A stretch of DNA of 64,000 nucleotides. Origin: an uncultured Pseudomonadota bacterium. Lineage in GTDB: Bacteria > Pseudomonadota > Gammaproteobacteria > Burkholderiales > SG8-41. The stretch is taken from positions 1 to 64,000 of the forward strand of contig CAMPGR010000002.1 of NCBI GenBank assembly GCA_946885605.1. The letters are read 5' to 3'. Positions 45,780 to 54,392 of the stretch are shown one piece after another. Every line of letters begins with the position of its first letter. Position 1 is the stretch's first letter. A program made the translations under genes and the position numbers. The notes beneath the pieces are model-generated. The model did not search any database and had not been told where the DNA came from. It worked only from the letters and a program-made list of their open reading frames with translations.

Positions 45780-46507
45780 AGATCCTCGCGATCGACGCCG
45801 GCAATACGCGCGTCAAATGGGGCTGGGCCGAGGACGGGCGGTGGACTCGTTTTTCCTGGGTTCCTACTGCGGAGGCAAAGAATCTGGCTGAAGCGCTTGC
45901 CACCATGCCGGCTCCCGACCGAGTCGTCGTGTCCAACGTTGCGGGAGGCACGGTCGGCGAGGAGATTCGTTCCGCGCTGGCGCGCTTCCCTCAGGAGCCG
46001 ATCTGGGTCAAAGGCGCAGCCGAGCAGTGCGGGGTGCGCAGCGGCTACAACGATCCCGCGCAGCTCGGTTCCGACCGCTGGGCGGCGTTGATCGGCGCTT
46101 GGCACCTGTTTCGCGGCCCGTGCGTCGTCGTTAACGCGGGCACGACCATGACAGTGGACGCGCTCAGCGGCGATGCGCTGTTCCTCGGCGGCTTCATCGT
46201 GCCCGGCATGGAGCTCATGCGCGCGTCGCTCGCGCACAACACCGCACAGCTCAAGCTGGAGGAGGGCGTTTTCACCTACTTCCCCGATCGCACCGCGGAT
46301 GGCATTGCGAGCGGATCGATCAACGCGCTCGCGGGGGCGGTGGAGCGGATGCTGCGTTACCTGGCCGAGGGCGGCGAACCCGATGCGCTCGTCGCGCTTT
46401 CCGGTGGCGGGGCCGAGATGCTGGCGCCGCGGCTTAACGCACGCGTCGAGGTCGTCGATAATCTCGTCCTGGAGGGACTCGCGTGCATCGCGCTCGATAC
46501 ACAATAA
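45776..46507 (+). CDS. coaX: Type III pantothenate kinase
   Basis: A 243-residue ASKHA-fold kinase. Motif 1 is ILAIDAGNTRVKWGW at the N-terminus (phosphate loop with Asp); VVNAGTTMTVDAL (around residue 119) is the catalytic block; FIVPGMELMRASLAHNTAQL and VALSGGGAEML follow. It phosphorylates pantothenate in CoA synthesis. The length fits CoaX. The GTG start at 45776 overlaps the birA stop by four nt. A SPOR domain gene follows 37 nt later, an arrangement common in beta-proteobacteria. Confidence 0.95.
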   Translation: MKILAIDAGNTRVKWGWAEDGRWTRFSWVPTAEAKNLAEALATMPAPDRVVVSNVAGGTVGEEIRSALARFPQEPIWVKGAAEQCGVRSGYNDPAQLGSDRWAALIGAWHLFRGPCVVVNAGTTMTVDALSGDALFLGGFIVPGMELMRASLAHNTAQLKLEEGVFTYFPDRTADGIASGSINALAGAVERMLRYLAEGGEPDALVALSGGGAEMLAPRLNARVEVVDNLVLEGLACIALDTQ

Positions 46508-46544
46508 GAGCGGCCGCTGTGCGCCGCTGCGAAATCTGCTAACG

Positions 46545-47234
46545 ATGAGAACGGTCTTTTTGCTGCTCGTCCTCGCGAACGCGGCTTTCTTTGCCTACGG
46601 TTGGGCAGCCCGCGAGCGCGCCCCAGCGCACGACGGGGTCGCTGCGCTCGAAGTGAACCCGGACAAGATCCGGCTCCTCAAGCCCGGAGAGAAGCCTGCT
46701 GCAACACGCGGCGCGCCGGCTGATACGCCCTCCGGTGCGCCGGCCGAGGTGACGGCGGCGCCCGCCGCGTGCATAGAATGGGGTGCGATAGCTGGCTCCG
46801 AAGTTGCACGCGCCGATGCCGCAATGGCGAAACTCGACCTGCCGCAAGGGAGCGTGCAGCGCACCGCATTGAACTCGGGCGGCTACTGGGTTTATCTGCC
46901 CCCGGCGTCGAGCAAGGCGGAGCTCGACCGCACCCTCGCTCAGCTCACGGCATCGGGCATCAGCGAGTTCTATGTCGTGCAGGAGGCAACGCCGTGGCGC
47001 AATGCAGTCTCGCTCGGGATATTCAAGAGCGAGGACGCGGCGAAGAGCTTTCTCGCAACGCTCCACGCGCGCGGTTTTGCTTCGGCCCTCGCCGGGCGCC
47101 GCGAGGATCTTCTGAAGCAGTTTGCCTACTTCGTGCGCGAGCCCGACGAGGCGTCCGTGGCACGGCTTGCCGCGTTGCAGGCCGATTTTCCGGGAACCCG
47201 CATGCAGGCGGTGGCCTGTCCGCAGCCTCGCTAG
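46545..47234 (+). CDS. SPOR domain envelope protein
   Basis: A 229-residue protein with a membrane anchor at the start (FLLLVLANAAFFAYGWAA, residues 4-21), a variable Pro/Ala linker (about 45-75) and a C-terminal SPOR domain: GGYWVYLPPASSKAELDRTL, NAVSLGIFKSEDAAKSFLAT and GRREDLLKQFAYFV. SPOR domains bind denuded septal peptidoglycan. The N-in anchor resembles FtsN-like proteins but the sequence is too short to be FtsN. It belongs to the birA-coaX unit and overlaps the stop of rfaE2 by four nt. Confidence 0.85.
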   Translation: MRTVFLLLVLANAAFFAYGWAARERAPAHDGVAALEVNPDKIRLLKPGEKPAATRGAPADTPSGAPAEVTAAPAACIEWGAIAGSEVARADAAMAKLDLPQGSVQRTALNSGGYWVYLPPASSKAELDRTLAQLTASGISEFYVVQEATPWRNAVSLGIFKSEDAAKSFLATLHARGFASALAGRREDLLKQFAYFVREPDEASVARLAALQADFPGTRMQAVACPQPR

Positions 47235-47722
47235 TCCGAGCGCTTGCTGAGCTTCGCTACGAGCGCGCTCGTCGAGCGCGCGTGCTCGAAGGGAATCGAG
47301 TGCACCCTCCCGCCCCAGCTCTGCACTTCTCTTGCGCCCACTATGGCTTCGGGCTTCCAGTCGCCGCCCTTCGCCAGGACGTCCGGTCGGATGCCGAGTA
47401 TGAGCTGAAGCGGCGTGTCCTCCTCGAACCACGTCGCGATGCTTACCGCTTCGAGCGCTGCGATGACCGCGAGGCGGTCTTCGAGGGCATTGATGGGCCG
47501 CTCGGGGCCTTTGCCAAGGCGTCTCGCAGAGGCGTCGGAATTGAGCGCTACGACGAGGCCCGCGCCGAGCTCGCGCGCCCGCGCGAGACACGTCACGTGG
47601 CCGCGGTGCAGGATGTCGAACACGCCGTTGGTGAAGACGAGGGGACGCGGGAGCGCGCGCACGCGTGCGACTAGCGCGGCCGGCGCGCAGATCTTGGTTT
47701 CGAAAGCCGGCGCGGACGGCAC
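47231..47722 (-). CDS. rfaE2: D-glycero-beta-D-manno-heptose 1-phosphate adenylyltransferase
   Basis: A 163-residue nucleotidyltransferase equal to the C-terminal half of HldE. VFTNGVFDILHRGHVTCLAR carries the HxGH motif; ALNSDASARRLGKGPERPIN and DVLAKGGDWKPEAIVGAREV are family blocks. It makes ADP-heptose for LPS core. The kinase half RfaE1 must be encoded elsewhere. The start is GTG at 47722; it overlaps the SPOR gene by four nt, converging with it. Confidence 0.93.
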   Translation of the reverse strand: MPSAPAFETKICAPAALVARVRALPRPLVFTNGVFDILHRGHVTCLARARELGAGLVVALNSDASARRLGKGPERPINALEDRLAVIAALEAVSIATWFEEDTPLQLILGIRPDVLAKGGDWKPEAIVGAREVQSWGGRVHSIPFEHARSTSALVAKLSKRSD

Positions 47723-47766
47723 GCAAAGCCTAGGAACGAGGGCGGGCCTTCTGCTCGGCCGTCGGC

Positions 47767-48330
47767 TTAGTCAAGATACTCGAACACCCGCACCACCCGG
47801 TGCACGCCGCGCGTGGTGCGCGCAATCTCCGCCGCCGCGTCGGCTTCCTTGCGCGTGACGAGCCCGATGAGATACACGACGCCTGATTCCGTCACGACTT
47901 TGACGTGAACCGGGCTGAAGCGCTGGGCGTCGACGAAACGCGCCTTGACGACCGAAGTGAGGTAGGTGTCGTTCGCTCTTGCGGACAGCGCGCTGTTCGG
48001 TCCGACGCCGAGCTCGTTGTACACGCCGCGCACGTTCTCCACCGCCTGCGCCGCCTTTTCCGCTGCGGCCTTTGCCGCCGCATCGGGCACTTCACCGGTG
48101 AGGAGCACCATGCGGTTGTAGCTTGTCACGTTGACGTGGCCGTTCTTGTTCCGGTCGCTGATCCGGTTCGACGCCTTCAGCTCGATTGCCTGATCCTCCG
48201 TGATCGTGCCGACGGTGCGACGGTCCTCGGCCATGACGACTCCGGTTGCCGCTGCGCCACCCACCACGAGTGGCGCGCAGCCGTTCACGAGCGGTGCGGC
48301 GATGAGCAATGCGAGGACGAGGCGTTGCAT
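47767..48330 (-). CDS. dolP: Dual BON domain lipoprotein DolP (YraP)
   Basis: A 187-residue lipoprotein. The signal is MQRLVLALLIAAPLVNGC with Cys at residue 18. Two BON domains follow: SDRNKNGHVNVTSYNRMVLL with TGEVPDAAAKAAAEKAAQAV, and DTYLTSVVKARFVDAQRF with VYLIGLVTRKEADAAAEIAR. In E. coli DolP binds phosphatidylglycerol and localises to the septum, supporting outer-membrane integrity. Placement beside diaA, yraN and lpoA matches the E. coli order. ATG 48330 is 2 nt after the diaA stop; the genes are cotranscribed. Confidence 0.92.
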   Translation of the reverse strand: MQRLVLALLIAAPLVNGCAPLVVGGAAATGVVMAEDRRTVGTITEDQAIELKASNRISDRNKNGHVNVTSYNRMVLLTGEVPDAAAKAAAEKAAQAVENVRGVYNELGVGPNSALSARANDTYLTSVVKARFVDAQRFSPVHVKVVTESGVVYLIGLVTRKEADAAAEIARTTRGVHRVVRVFEYLD

Positions 48331-48331
48331 G

Positions 48332-48967
<636 letters not shown>

Positions 48968-49309
48968 TTACTCCCCGAAAGCGTTGCGGATCCATTCGAT
49001 GCGCGGCGGAAAACCGTGGATCAGCACCGCGTCGAAGCGGCACGGCGGAAGGCTGCGCTGCCGGGCAAGATAATGGCGCGCAGCCGCGATGAGGCGCGCA
49101 CGCTTGGCTGCAGTGATGCTCGCGGCGGCGCCGCCATAGCTTTCAGAACGCCGCTGCCGCACTTCAACGAAGACGAGCGTGGCGCCTTCGCGCGCGATCA
49201 AATCGATTTCGCCAAAGCGGCAGCGGTAATTGCGCTCGGAGATGGCAAGGCCCTGCGCGCGCAGGAAGTTTGCGGCGAGCGACTCTGCAGCTTCGCCGCG
49301 CCGGTTCAT
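48968..49309 (-). CDS. yraN: YraN family protein (UPF0102)
   Basis: A 113-residue protein with a predicted nuclease-like fold of the restriction-endonuclease superfamily. Family features: GEAAESLAANFLRAQGLAIS, RNYRCRFGEIDLIAREGATL (acidic residues in GEIDLI), FVEVRQRRSESYGGAAASIT and the RFDAVLI strand. A biological role has not been settled. It is encoded between lpoA, whose stop overlaps the yraN start by four nt (ATGA), and diaA. The Glu/Asp residues of the putative catalytic site (GEID, EVR) are retained; the usual Lys after Glu-Val is Arg here. Confidence 0.92.
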   Translation of the reverse strand: MNRRGEAAESLAANFLRAQGLAISERNYRCRFGEIDLIAREGATLVFVEVRQRRSESYGGAAASITAAKRARLIAAARHYLARQRSLPPCRFDAVLIHGFPPRIEWIRNAFGE

Positions 49310-50427
49310 TGCTTAGCGGCAAAGACCGACAGCTTGCCCTCTGCGAACTGGGCGCCCGTCAGCTCGCGCACGTAGCGGTGATCGGGTCCGAGGCTCAATT
49401 GCCCCGTCACTCCGTCGAGCGGCGCGTTGCCTTCGCCCTTGAGCAGCGCGGCGCCCAGCCGGAAAGCATCGATGCCGAGCGCATAGAGGCGCTCGAGATC
49501 GAGTGCATCCCCGAAGGCTGGCCGCGGATAGACCATGACGGCCGGGTGATCCGGTTGCAGCAGCCACGGCATGTCGAGAAAACGCACGCTCGCGAGATCG
49601 TATCCGGCAAGCGGCGCGGCCGGGCCGGGATGCACTTGTGAGGTCGCATAGATCGCCAGTGCGCCGAGATACGGTCGCACGAGCCGCGCCCGTGCAAAAT
49701 CGAGCGCGAGGAACGCCATGTCCGCCATGGCGGGGATCGAGTTCCGCATCGCGCCGAGCGCTGCGGGATCCGAAGTGTAGACGAATTGCGCGGCGACCCT
49801 GCCGCCGAGCCGGCTGAAGGTCTCGACAAAAGCATCGTGGATGCGGCGCAAGAGCGGCGTGTCGCCGGTTACCACCACCGCGGTCTGGCGACCTTCGTCG
49901 ATCGCGAGGCGCGCGACCTGGCTCACTTCCGCTTCCACGTGGAGACTCAACACGTAGAAGTCGGGCGGCAACGGATAGTCGCCGTCCGGTACGTTGAGCG
50001 CGAGCGTGGGCACGCTCACGCGTCCGCTGGATGCAAGCGCGGTGACTGCATCGCGTGTGAGCGGACCCACCACGAGGCGCGCGCCATTCGTCGCTGCGCG
50101 GGCGTACTCGAGCACCGCGCTTTCGGGATGCTCGGCGAGCGGATAAATTCGTACCGGAAGCGGCGTCGTACCCTGCACCTTCGCCGCCGTCATGAAGCCG
50201 AGCTTCACCGCTTCAGCAGCGCGGCCCAAGGCGCCGGCGCTTCCCGGCACGAGCAGCGCAATGTGCGGCCGCGCGGGCTCGAGCGCACGCGGCCGCGGAG
50301 AATCGGCACGCACGGCGGGCGCAGTCGTGATGGTCTCAACCTCGCTGGCGAAGGCCGTCGCGGCTCCGTATAGTAGCGCCGTAACGAACCAGGCGAACAA
50401 CGAGCGATGGAGCACGCCGCAGCGCAT
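49306..50427 (-). CDS. lpoA: Penicillin-binding protein activator LpoA
   Basis: A 373-residue periplasmic protein with an N-terminal signal (LFAWFVTALLYGAATAFA). The mature part is a periplasmic-binding-fold like the C-terminal half of LpoA: IALLVPGSAGALGRAAEAVK, ARLVVGPLTRDAVTALASSG and YALGIDAFRLGAALLKGEGN. It lacks the N-terminal TPR half of the E. coli protein (about 680 residues), which is usual in beta-proteobacteria; there is no lipobox. It activates class A PBPs in E. coli. The start overlaps the divergent rsmI start by 21 nt. Confidence 0.88.
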   Translation of the reverse strand: MRCGVLHRSLFAWFVTALLYGAATAFASEVETITTAPAVRADSPRPRALEPARPHIALLVPGSAGALGRAAEAVKLGFMTAAKVQGTTPLPVRIYPLAEHPESAVLEYARAATNGARLVVGPLTRDAVTALASSGRVSVPTLALNVPDGDYPLPPDFYVLSLHVEAEVSQVARLAIDEGRQTAVVVTGDTPLLRRIHDAFVETFSRLGGRVAAQFVYTSDPAALGAMRNSIPAMADMAFLALDFARARLVRPYLGALAIYATSQVHPGPAAPLAGYDLASVRFLDMPWLLQPDHPAVMVYPRPAFGDALDLERLYALGIDAFRLGAALLKGEGNAPLDGVTGQLSLGPDHRYVRELTGAQFAEGKLSVFAAKQ

Positions 50428-51288
50428 GGCAGCCGGAACGGGGAACCGAAAGGCACATTATATGTAGTGGGGACCCCGATAGGGAATTTGCGCGATATCA
50501 CGCTGCGCGCGCTCGACGTGCTGAAGGCCGTCGGCATCGTGGCTGCGGAGGACACCCGCGTGACGTCAAAGCTCCTTCACCATTACGGGATCGCTGCGAA
50601 GCTCACGGCGCTCCACGAGCACAATGAAGAGCGGGCGATAGGGCCGTTGCTTGCAGAGCTCGAGCGGGGCAAGTCGGTCGCGCTCGTAAGCGATGCGGGA
50701 ACGCCCGGCATATCGGACCCGGGCGCGCGACTGGTCGCGGCGGCGCGAGCCGCGGGATGCAAGGTGAGCCCGGTGCCAGGCGCAAGCGCGGCCGCGGCCG
50801 CGGTGTCCGTATCCGGCATGAACGCCCGGCACTTCCTGTTCTACGGATTCCTTCCGGCGCGCGCCTCGGAGCGCCGGCACGAGCTCGCGGCGCTCGCGGC
50901 ATATCCCTTTGCGCTGGTTTTCTTTGAAGCGCCCCATCGCATCGTCGAGAGCGTGACGGACATGGCAGAAGGATTGGGCGCGCAACGCCGCGTGGTGATC
51001 GCCCGCGAGCTCACCAAGCTGTTCGAGTCGATTCATGCGTGCGCGCTCGGGGAGGCGGCAGAGTGGCTCGCCGCGGACCCCAATCGGCGCAAGGGCGAAT
51101 TCGTGCTGGTGGTCGAAGGCGCCGCGCCGGTTCCCGCGCACGACGGGGAAGCGCGGCGCACGCTCGAGATCCTGCTCTCCGCACTGCCGTTGAAGCAGGC
51201 GGTGACCCTGGCAACCCAGATCACCGGTGCGAAGCGCAATCGCCTGTATGAGCTCGCCCTGCAATTGCAAGGCGGGCGCGAACGCTAA
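50407..51288 (+). CDS. rsmI: 16S rRNA (cytidine(1402)-2'-O)-methyltransferase
   Basis: A 293-residue SAM enzyme of the tetrapyrrole-methylase fold. LYVVGTPIGNLRDITLRALD is the N-terminal glycine motif; AEDTRVTSKLLHHYGI, ALVSDAGTPGISDPGARLV and PGASAAAAAVSVSGM are catalytic/SAM blocks; FFEAPHRI and FLVV-type strands follow. It methylates C1402 of 16S rRNA in the decoding region. It pairs divergently with lpoA as in many proteobacteria. The ATG at 50407 overlaps the lpoA start; no clear ribosome site is seen, so the exact start may differ slightly. Confidence 0.95.
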   Translation: MEHAAAHGSRNGEPKGTLYVVGTPIGNLRDITLRALDVLKAVGIVAAEDTRVTSKLLHHYGIAAKLTALHEHNEERAIGPLLAELERGKSVALVSDAGTPGISDPGARLVAAARAAGCKVSPVPGASAAAAAVSVSGMNARHFLFYGFLPARASERRHELAALAAYPFALVFFEAPHRIVESVTDMAEGLGAQRRVVIARELTKLFESIHACALGEAAEWLAADPNRRKGEFVLVVEGAAPVPAHDGEARRTLEILLSALPLKQAVTLATQITGAKRNRLYELALQLQGGRER

Positions 51289-51305
51289 CCTGCGGGAATT
51301 TATTC

Positions 51306-52337
51306 ATGAATGAAGTCACCCTGCGCCGTCCCGACGACTGGCACCTGCATCTGCGCGACGGCGCGCACATGGCGTCAGTGCTCGCCGACAGCGCGCGGCG
51401 ATTTGCGCGCGCGATCGTGATGCCGAACCTCAAGCCCCCCATTACGACGACGGCGCTTGCCTTGCGCTACCGCGAGCGCATCCTCGCCGCGCTCCCCCAG
51501 GGGGCGGTGTTCGAGCCTTTGATGACGCTTTATCTCACCGACAACACGCGTGCCGAGGAGATCGAAAGAGCGAGATCGAGCGGCGGGGTGCACGCGGTCA
51601 AATACTATCCTGCGGGCGCCACCACGAATTCGGAATCGGGCGTGACCGATCTCAGCCGGTGCGACGCAGCTTTCGAAGCGATGCAGGCGTGCGGCATGCC
51701 GCTGCTCGTCCACGGTGAAGTCACCGATCCCGATGTCGACATCTTCGATCGCGAACGCGTCTTTCTCGAAAGGGTGCTCGCGCCGCTCCTTTCGCGCTAT
51801 CGGCGGTTGCGAGTCGTGGTGGAGCACATCACGACGCGAGAAGCGGTGCGGTTCGTGCTGCAGGCGCCGGAAACGGTTGCGGCGACCATCACTGCGCATC
51901 ATCTGCTGCTCAACCGCAATGCGCTCTTCGCCGGCGGCGTGCGCCCGCATCACTACTGCCTGCCTGTGGTGAAGCGCGAGGTGCATCGACGCGCGCTGAT
52001 CGAAGCCGCGGTGAGCGGAAACCCAAAATTTTTTCTCGGTACGGATAGCGCCCCGCACGCGCGCCATACCAAGGAGGCGGCGTGCGGCTGCGCGGGAATC
52101 TACACCGCGCACGCCGGGATCGAGCTTTACGCCGAAGCGTTTGCCGCGGCCGGCGCGATTACTCGCCTTCAGGATTTCGCCAGCCGTTTCGGCGCGGAGT
52201 TCTACCGCCTCCCGCAGAACACCGGGACGATCACTCTCATCGAGCAAGCGTGGCGCGTGCCGGACGAGATTCCCTACGCCACGGAGCGGCTCGTACCGTT
52301 CCGTAGCGGGGAGCAGGTGCGCTGGAGGCTTGCGTAA
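51306..52337 (+). CDS. pyrC: Dihydroorotase
   Basis: A 343-residue amidohydrolase of the E. coli PyrC type. The zinc ligands HLHLRDG are at residues about 15-20; Lys in VKYYPAGATTNSESGVTDL (about 99) is the carbamylated bridging ligand; HGEVTDPDVDIFDRE, VVEHITTREAVRF, ITAHHLLLNRNALF and FFLGTDSAPHARHTKE carry the remaining His and catalytic Asp. It makes dihydroorotate in pyrimidine synthesis. It follows rsmI by 17 nt and probably shares its transcript. Confidence 0.95.
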   Translation: MNEVTLRRPDDWHLHLRDGAHMASVLADSARRFARAIVMPNLKPPITTTALALRYRERILAALPQGAVFEPLMTLYLTDNTRAEEIERARSSGGVHAVKYYPAGATTNSESGVTDLSRCDAAFEAMQACGMPLLVHGEVTDPDVDIFDRERVFLERVLAPLLSRYRRLRVVVEHITTREAVRFVLQAPETVAATITAHHLLLNRNALFAGGVRPHHYCLPVVKREVHRRALIEAAVSGNPKFFLGTDSAPHARHTKEAACGCAGIYTAHAGIELYAEAFAAAGAITRLQDFASRFGAEFYRLPQNTGTITLIEQAWRVPDEIPYATERLVPFRSGEQVRWRLA

Positions 52338-52345
52338 ACGCAGTC

Positions 52346-52978
52346 ATGCGTGGACACAATCAAAGACAGGTGGAGGCGACCGTGCATCCGCGTCCCGGCG
52401 CCCAACCGCCGGAATTTGCGCTGCCGCGGGGCGGCTTCTGGATCTTCGGCTACGGCTCGCTCATGTGGAATCCGGGCTTTCCTTACGTCAAGTGGTCGCC
52501 CGCACTCGTCTACGGCTATCACCGCGCGCTCTGCATCTCATCGAACCGCTGGCGCGGGACGCCACAGCGCCCGGGGCTCGTGCTCGGGCTCGATCGGGGC
52601 GGTGCCTGCCGAGGCATCGCGTTTCTTTTGGCGCAAAGCGACGTGAACGCCACACTGGAGATGCTGTGGGCACGGGAGATGCGCCGCCACGTCTATGTGC
52701 CGCGGGTCGTGCATGCCCGACTGCCGGACAGCGAAGTCCGCGCCCTTGCATTTATTGCCGATCCACGCCACGAGGCTTACACCGGACGCCTCTCCATACG
52801 CGAGACAGCGGCGCGCATTGCGAACTGCTGCGGGATGCGCGGCGCGAATCTCGACTACGTCGCGCGCACGGTTACGCATCTGCGCGAGCTCGGCGTGCAC
52901 GATCACGCGCTTCAGCAGGTGCTCGAAGCCGCCCGCGCGCTCGCCCGGCACAGAGCAGAGTCCGGAGATGCTGCCTAA
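52346..52978 (+). CDS. Gamma-glutamylcyclotransferase (ChaC-like)
   Basis: A 210-residue protein. FWIFGYGSLMWNPGFPYVKW is the GGCT nucleotide-like substrate loop; FLLAQSDVNATLEMLWAREM contains the Glu expected for catalysis; YTGRLSIRETAARIANCCGM closes the fold. The ChaC group degrades glutathione to 5-oxoproline and Cys-Gly. With gor gone and GST and EgtB present, glutathione pools may be handled differently here (inference). The start may be ATG 52346 or GTG 52382. It begins 8 nt after pyrC. Confidence 0.85.
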   Translation: MRGHNQRQVEATVHPRPGAQPPEFALPRGGFWIFGYGSLMWNPGFPYVKWSPALVYGYHRALCISSNRWRGTPQRPGLVLGLDRGGACRGIAFLLAQSDVNATLEMLWAREMRRHVYVPRVVHARLPDSEVRALAFIADPRHEAYTGRLSIRETAARIANCCGMRGANLDYVARTVTHLRELGVHDHALQQVLEAARALARHRAESGDAA

Positions 52979-52992
52979 CGGCCGGGCGTGCC

Positions 52993-53508
52993 TCAGGGAA
53001 AGACGACGGTAGGCTCGAAGCCGCTTGGGATGGCCTCCGGGTGGCGGCGCCTTACGAGCTCGTTGATCTCGGCGATACGCCGCATGGGAACGTCCACCAT
53101 CATCAGCACCTTTCCCTGCTCGAGATCGTGCGCAAAGCGGGCCAGTTGCGAATTGGGCACTGCGCTTGCGGCGAGGCTCGATGCCCATGCCCCGAAGAGC
53201 GCGCCGAGCAGCGCCGCGATCAGGACAGTGACGAATTGCAACGGTGCGCCGCCGGGTGGAAAGAGTACGACGAGGAGTCCACCGACGGTGCCCGCGACGC
53301 CGCCGATCACCATGCCGAGCTGCGCGCCGTGCACGATGTCGGTTTTCTGGAGGACGTTTGCCTCCGGCAGCTCGGGCGGGAGCGCGCCGCGATTGGCGAG
53401 AAAATGCATGCGCCGCTCCTCGATGCGCGCGAGCAGCAGTTCGTTCAACATGTCGCGGGCGCTCGCAACATCGGGCAGCAGATAGTACAGCCTGCGTTTG
53501 GTCAGCAT
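52993..53508 (-). CDS. Membrane protein with paired hydrophobic helices (DUF1269-like)
   Basis: A 171-residue protein. After a basic start (MLTKRRLYYLLPD) a soluble helical segment runs to about residue 60; then two membrane segments, QLGMVIGGVAGTVGGLLVVL and FVTVLIAALLGALFGAWASS. A short C-terminal domain follows (FAHDLEQGKVLMMVDVPMRR). The N- and C-terminal parts resemble a ferredoxin-like pair around a glycine-zipper hairpin, the DUF1269 arrangement. No function is known. GGAGC lies upstream of ATG 53508. It is divergent from rnpB. Confidence 0.78.
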   Translation of the reverse strand: MLTKRRLYYLLPDVASARDMLNELLLARIEERRMHFLANRGALPPELPEANVLQKTDIVHGAQLGMVIGGVAGTVGGLLVVLFPPGGAPLQFVTVLIAALLGALFGAWASSLAASAVPNSQLARFAHDLEQGKVLMMVDVPMRRIAEINELVRRRHPEAIPSGFEPTVVFP

Positions 53509-53596
53509 AAGCTCCTCCGTCGGCGCGAGAGTCGCCGCTTTTGTCTTGGAAAGCAGCGGGCGGTGGCGAGTTCGGGCGCTCGCGTGCTGCGGCTGG

Positions 53597-53602
53597 TAAA
53601 AT
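53597..53602 (+). promoter_or_regulatory. -10 box of rnpB
   Basis: TAAAAT, five of six matches to the consensus, ends 7 nt before the predicted first nucleotide of RNase P RNA at 53609. The -35 element is not obvious. Confidence 0.45.
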
Positions 53603-53608
53603 ACTGGC

Positions 53609-54069
53609 GGAAGCTGGCCAGACGGCCGCTGCGTATCCTTGCGATACGGAGAGGAAAGTCCGGGCTCCACAGGGTAGGGTGACGGTTAACGGCCGTCCGC
53701 CGTGAGGCGAGGAACAGGGCCACAGAGACGAGTCCGCCGGGAGCTGCGCTTCGGACTTCGCCGCCGAAAGGCGGCAAAGTCTCGAAAAAATGGGTGGGTG
53801 CGGTGACGCATCGCGCCAGAAATGGCGGGGTGCGGTGACGTATCGCGCCAGAAATGGCGGGGTGCGGTGACGCATCGTGCCAGAGCGCAGGGCCCGGCGG
53901 GGTGAAACGCGGCAACCTCCACCCGGAGCAACACCAAGTAGGCAAGCGACGACGCGACCCGCCGAGCTTGCGGGTAGGTGGCTTGAGCCCTGGAGCAATC
54001 CAGGGCCTAGAGGAATGGCTGTCGGGAGCCTGAGCGCTCCTACAGAACCCGGCTTACCGGCCAGCTTCC
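53609..54069 (+). ncRNA. rnpB: RNase P RNA (class A) with an expanded S-domain helix
   Basis: The ribozyme that removes 5' leaders from pre-tRNA. P1 is formed by GGAAGCTGG (53609-53617) and CCAGCTTCC (54061-54069). Universal core elements are present: GAGGAAAGTCCGGGCTCCACA, CAGAGACGAGTC, CCACCCGGAGCAACACCAAG, then CTTGAGCCCTGGAGCAATCC, CCTAGAGGAATGGCTGTC and ACAGAACCCGGCTTACCGGC (the CCA-binding loop GG nearby). Length is about 461 nt versus 377 in E. coli; the extra is a tandem repeat at 53796-53884 where P12 lies. Boundaries are inferred from pairing. Confidence 0.95.
53796..53884 (+). repeat. Tandem repeat of a 32-nt double-hairpin unit inside rnpB
   Basis: Unit starts are 53796, 53828 and 53860; the third is cut after 25 nt. 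Each unit folds as GGTGCG-GTGA-CGCATC followed by CGCCA-GAAA-TGGCG, both closed by GNRA tetraloops. Units differ only at C/T positions (CGCATC, CGTATC) that keep G-U or G-C pairing, and near the end of unit three. Confidence 0.9.
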
Positions 54070-54286
54070 TTTCCTTGTGGCACATTCCCGTTTTGTTGCG
54101 GTACCGCAACATCATGCGCGCGTTTGCGCGGCAAGCGCTCGCCATGTTTTCTTCAACAATTACTTTTGATTCAACGTCTAACGCCATGTTTCCACGCGTT
54201 AATCGTCCACATGAAAACGCCCAATCGCGCCTGGAACGACCCCTCATAAGTCTTTGTCGGACAAAAAGAAAACGCCTGCCGTGCGC

Positions 54287-54316
54287 TTGACCACGCGGCT
54301 TTCTTTGAAATATAGT
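54287..54316 (+). promoter_or_regulatory. Sigma-70 promoter of the dcw cluster
   Basis: TTGACC (54287-54292) and TATAGT (54311-54316) separated by 18 nt, each five of six to consensus. The MraZ box begins inside the -10. Transcription would start near 54323, some 70 nt before mraZ. Confidence 0.65.
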
Positions 54317-54348
54317 GGGTAGAAGTGGTAGAAAGTGGGAGAAGTGGC
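54315..54348 (+). promoter_or_regulatory. MraZ operator repeats
   Basis: GTGGG/T/C repeats begin at 54315, 54325, 54335 and 54344 (GTGGG, GTGGT, GTGGG, GTGGC), spaced 10, 10 and 9 nt and separated by AGAA-type spacers. This is the pattern bound by MraZ rings upstream of mraZ in other bacteria. The overlap with the -10 implies autorepression. Confidence 0.75.
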
Positions 54349-54392
54349 TCGCCTGCGCCGGATGAGCCGCTTTTGCCGCCGAAGGGGGATCC

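Larger units (their letters stand above)
54070..54392 (+). other. Intergenic region between rnpB and mraZ
   Basis: 323 nt without a gene. No U-rich rnpB terminator hairpin was recognised. The distal part holds the dcw promoter (54287-54316) and MraZ sites (54315-54348). A short open frame across 54064-54290 has no similarity or ribosome site. Confidence 0.6.

Noticed and set aside
53796..53884. CRISPR-like array
   Set aside because: Units are directly contiguous with no spacers and lie inside RNase P RNA.
54064..54290. Small gene between rnpB and mraZ
   Set aside because: Starts inside rnpB, no ribosome site, no similarity.
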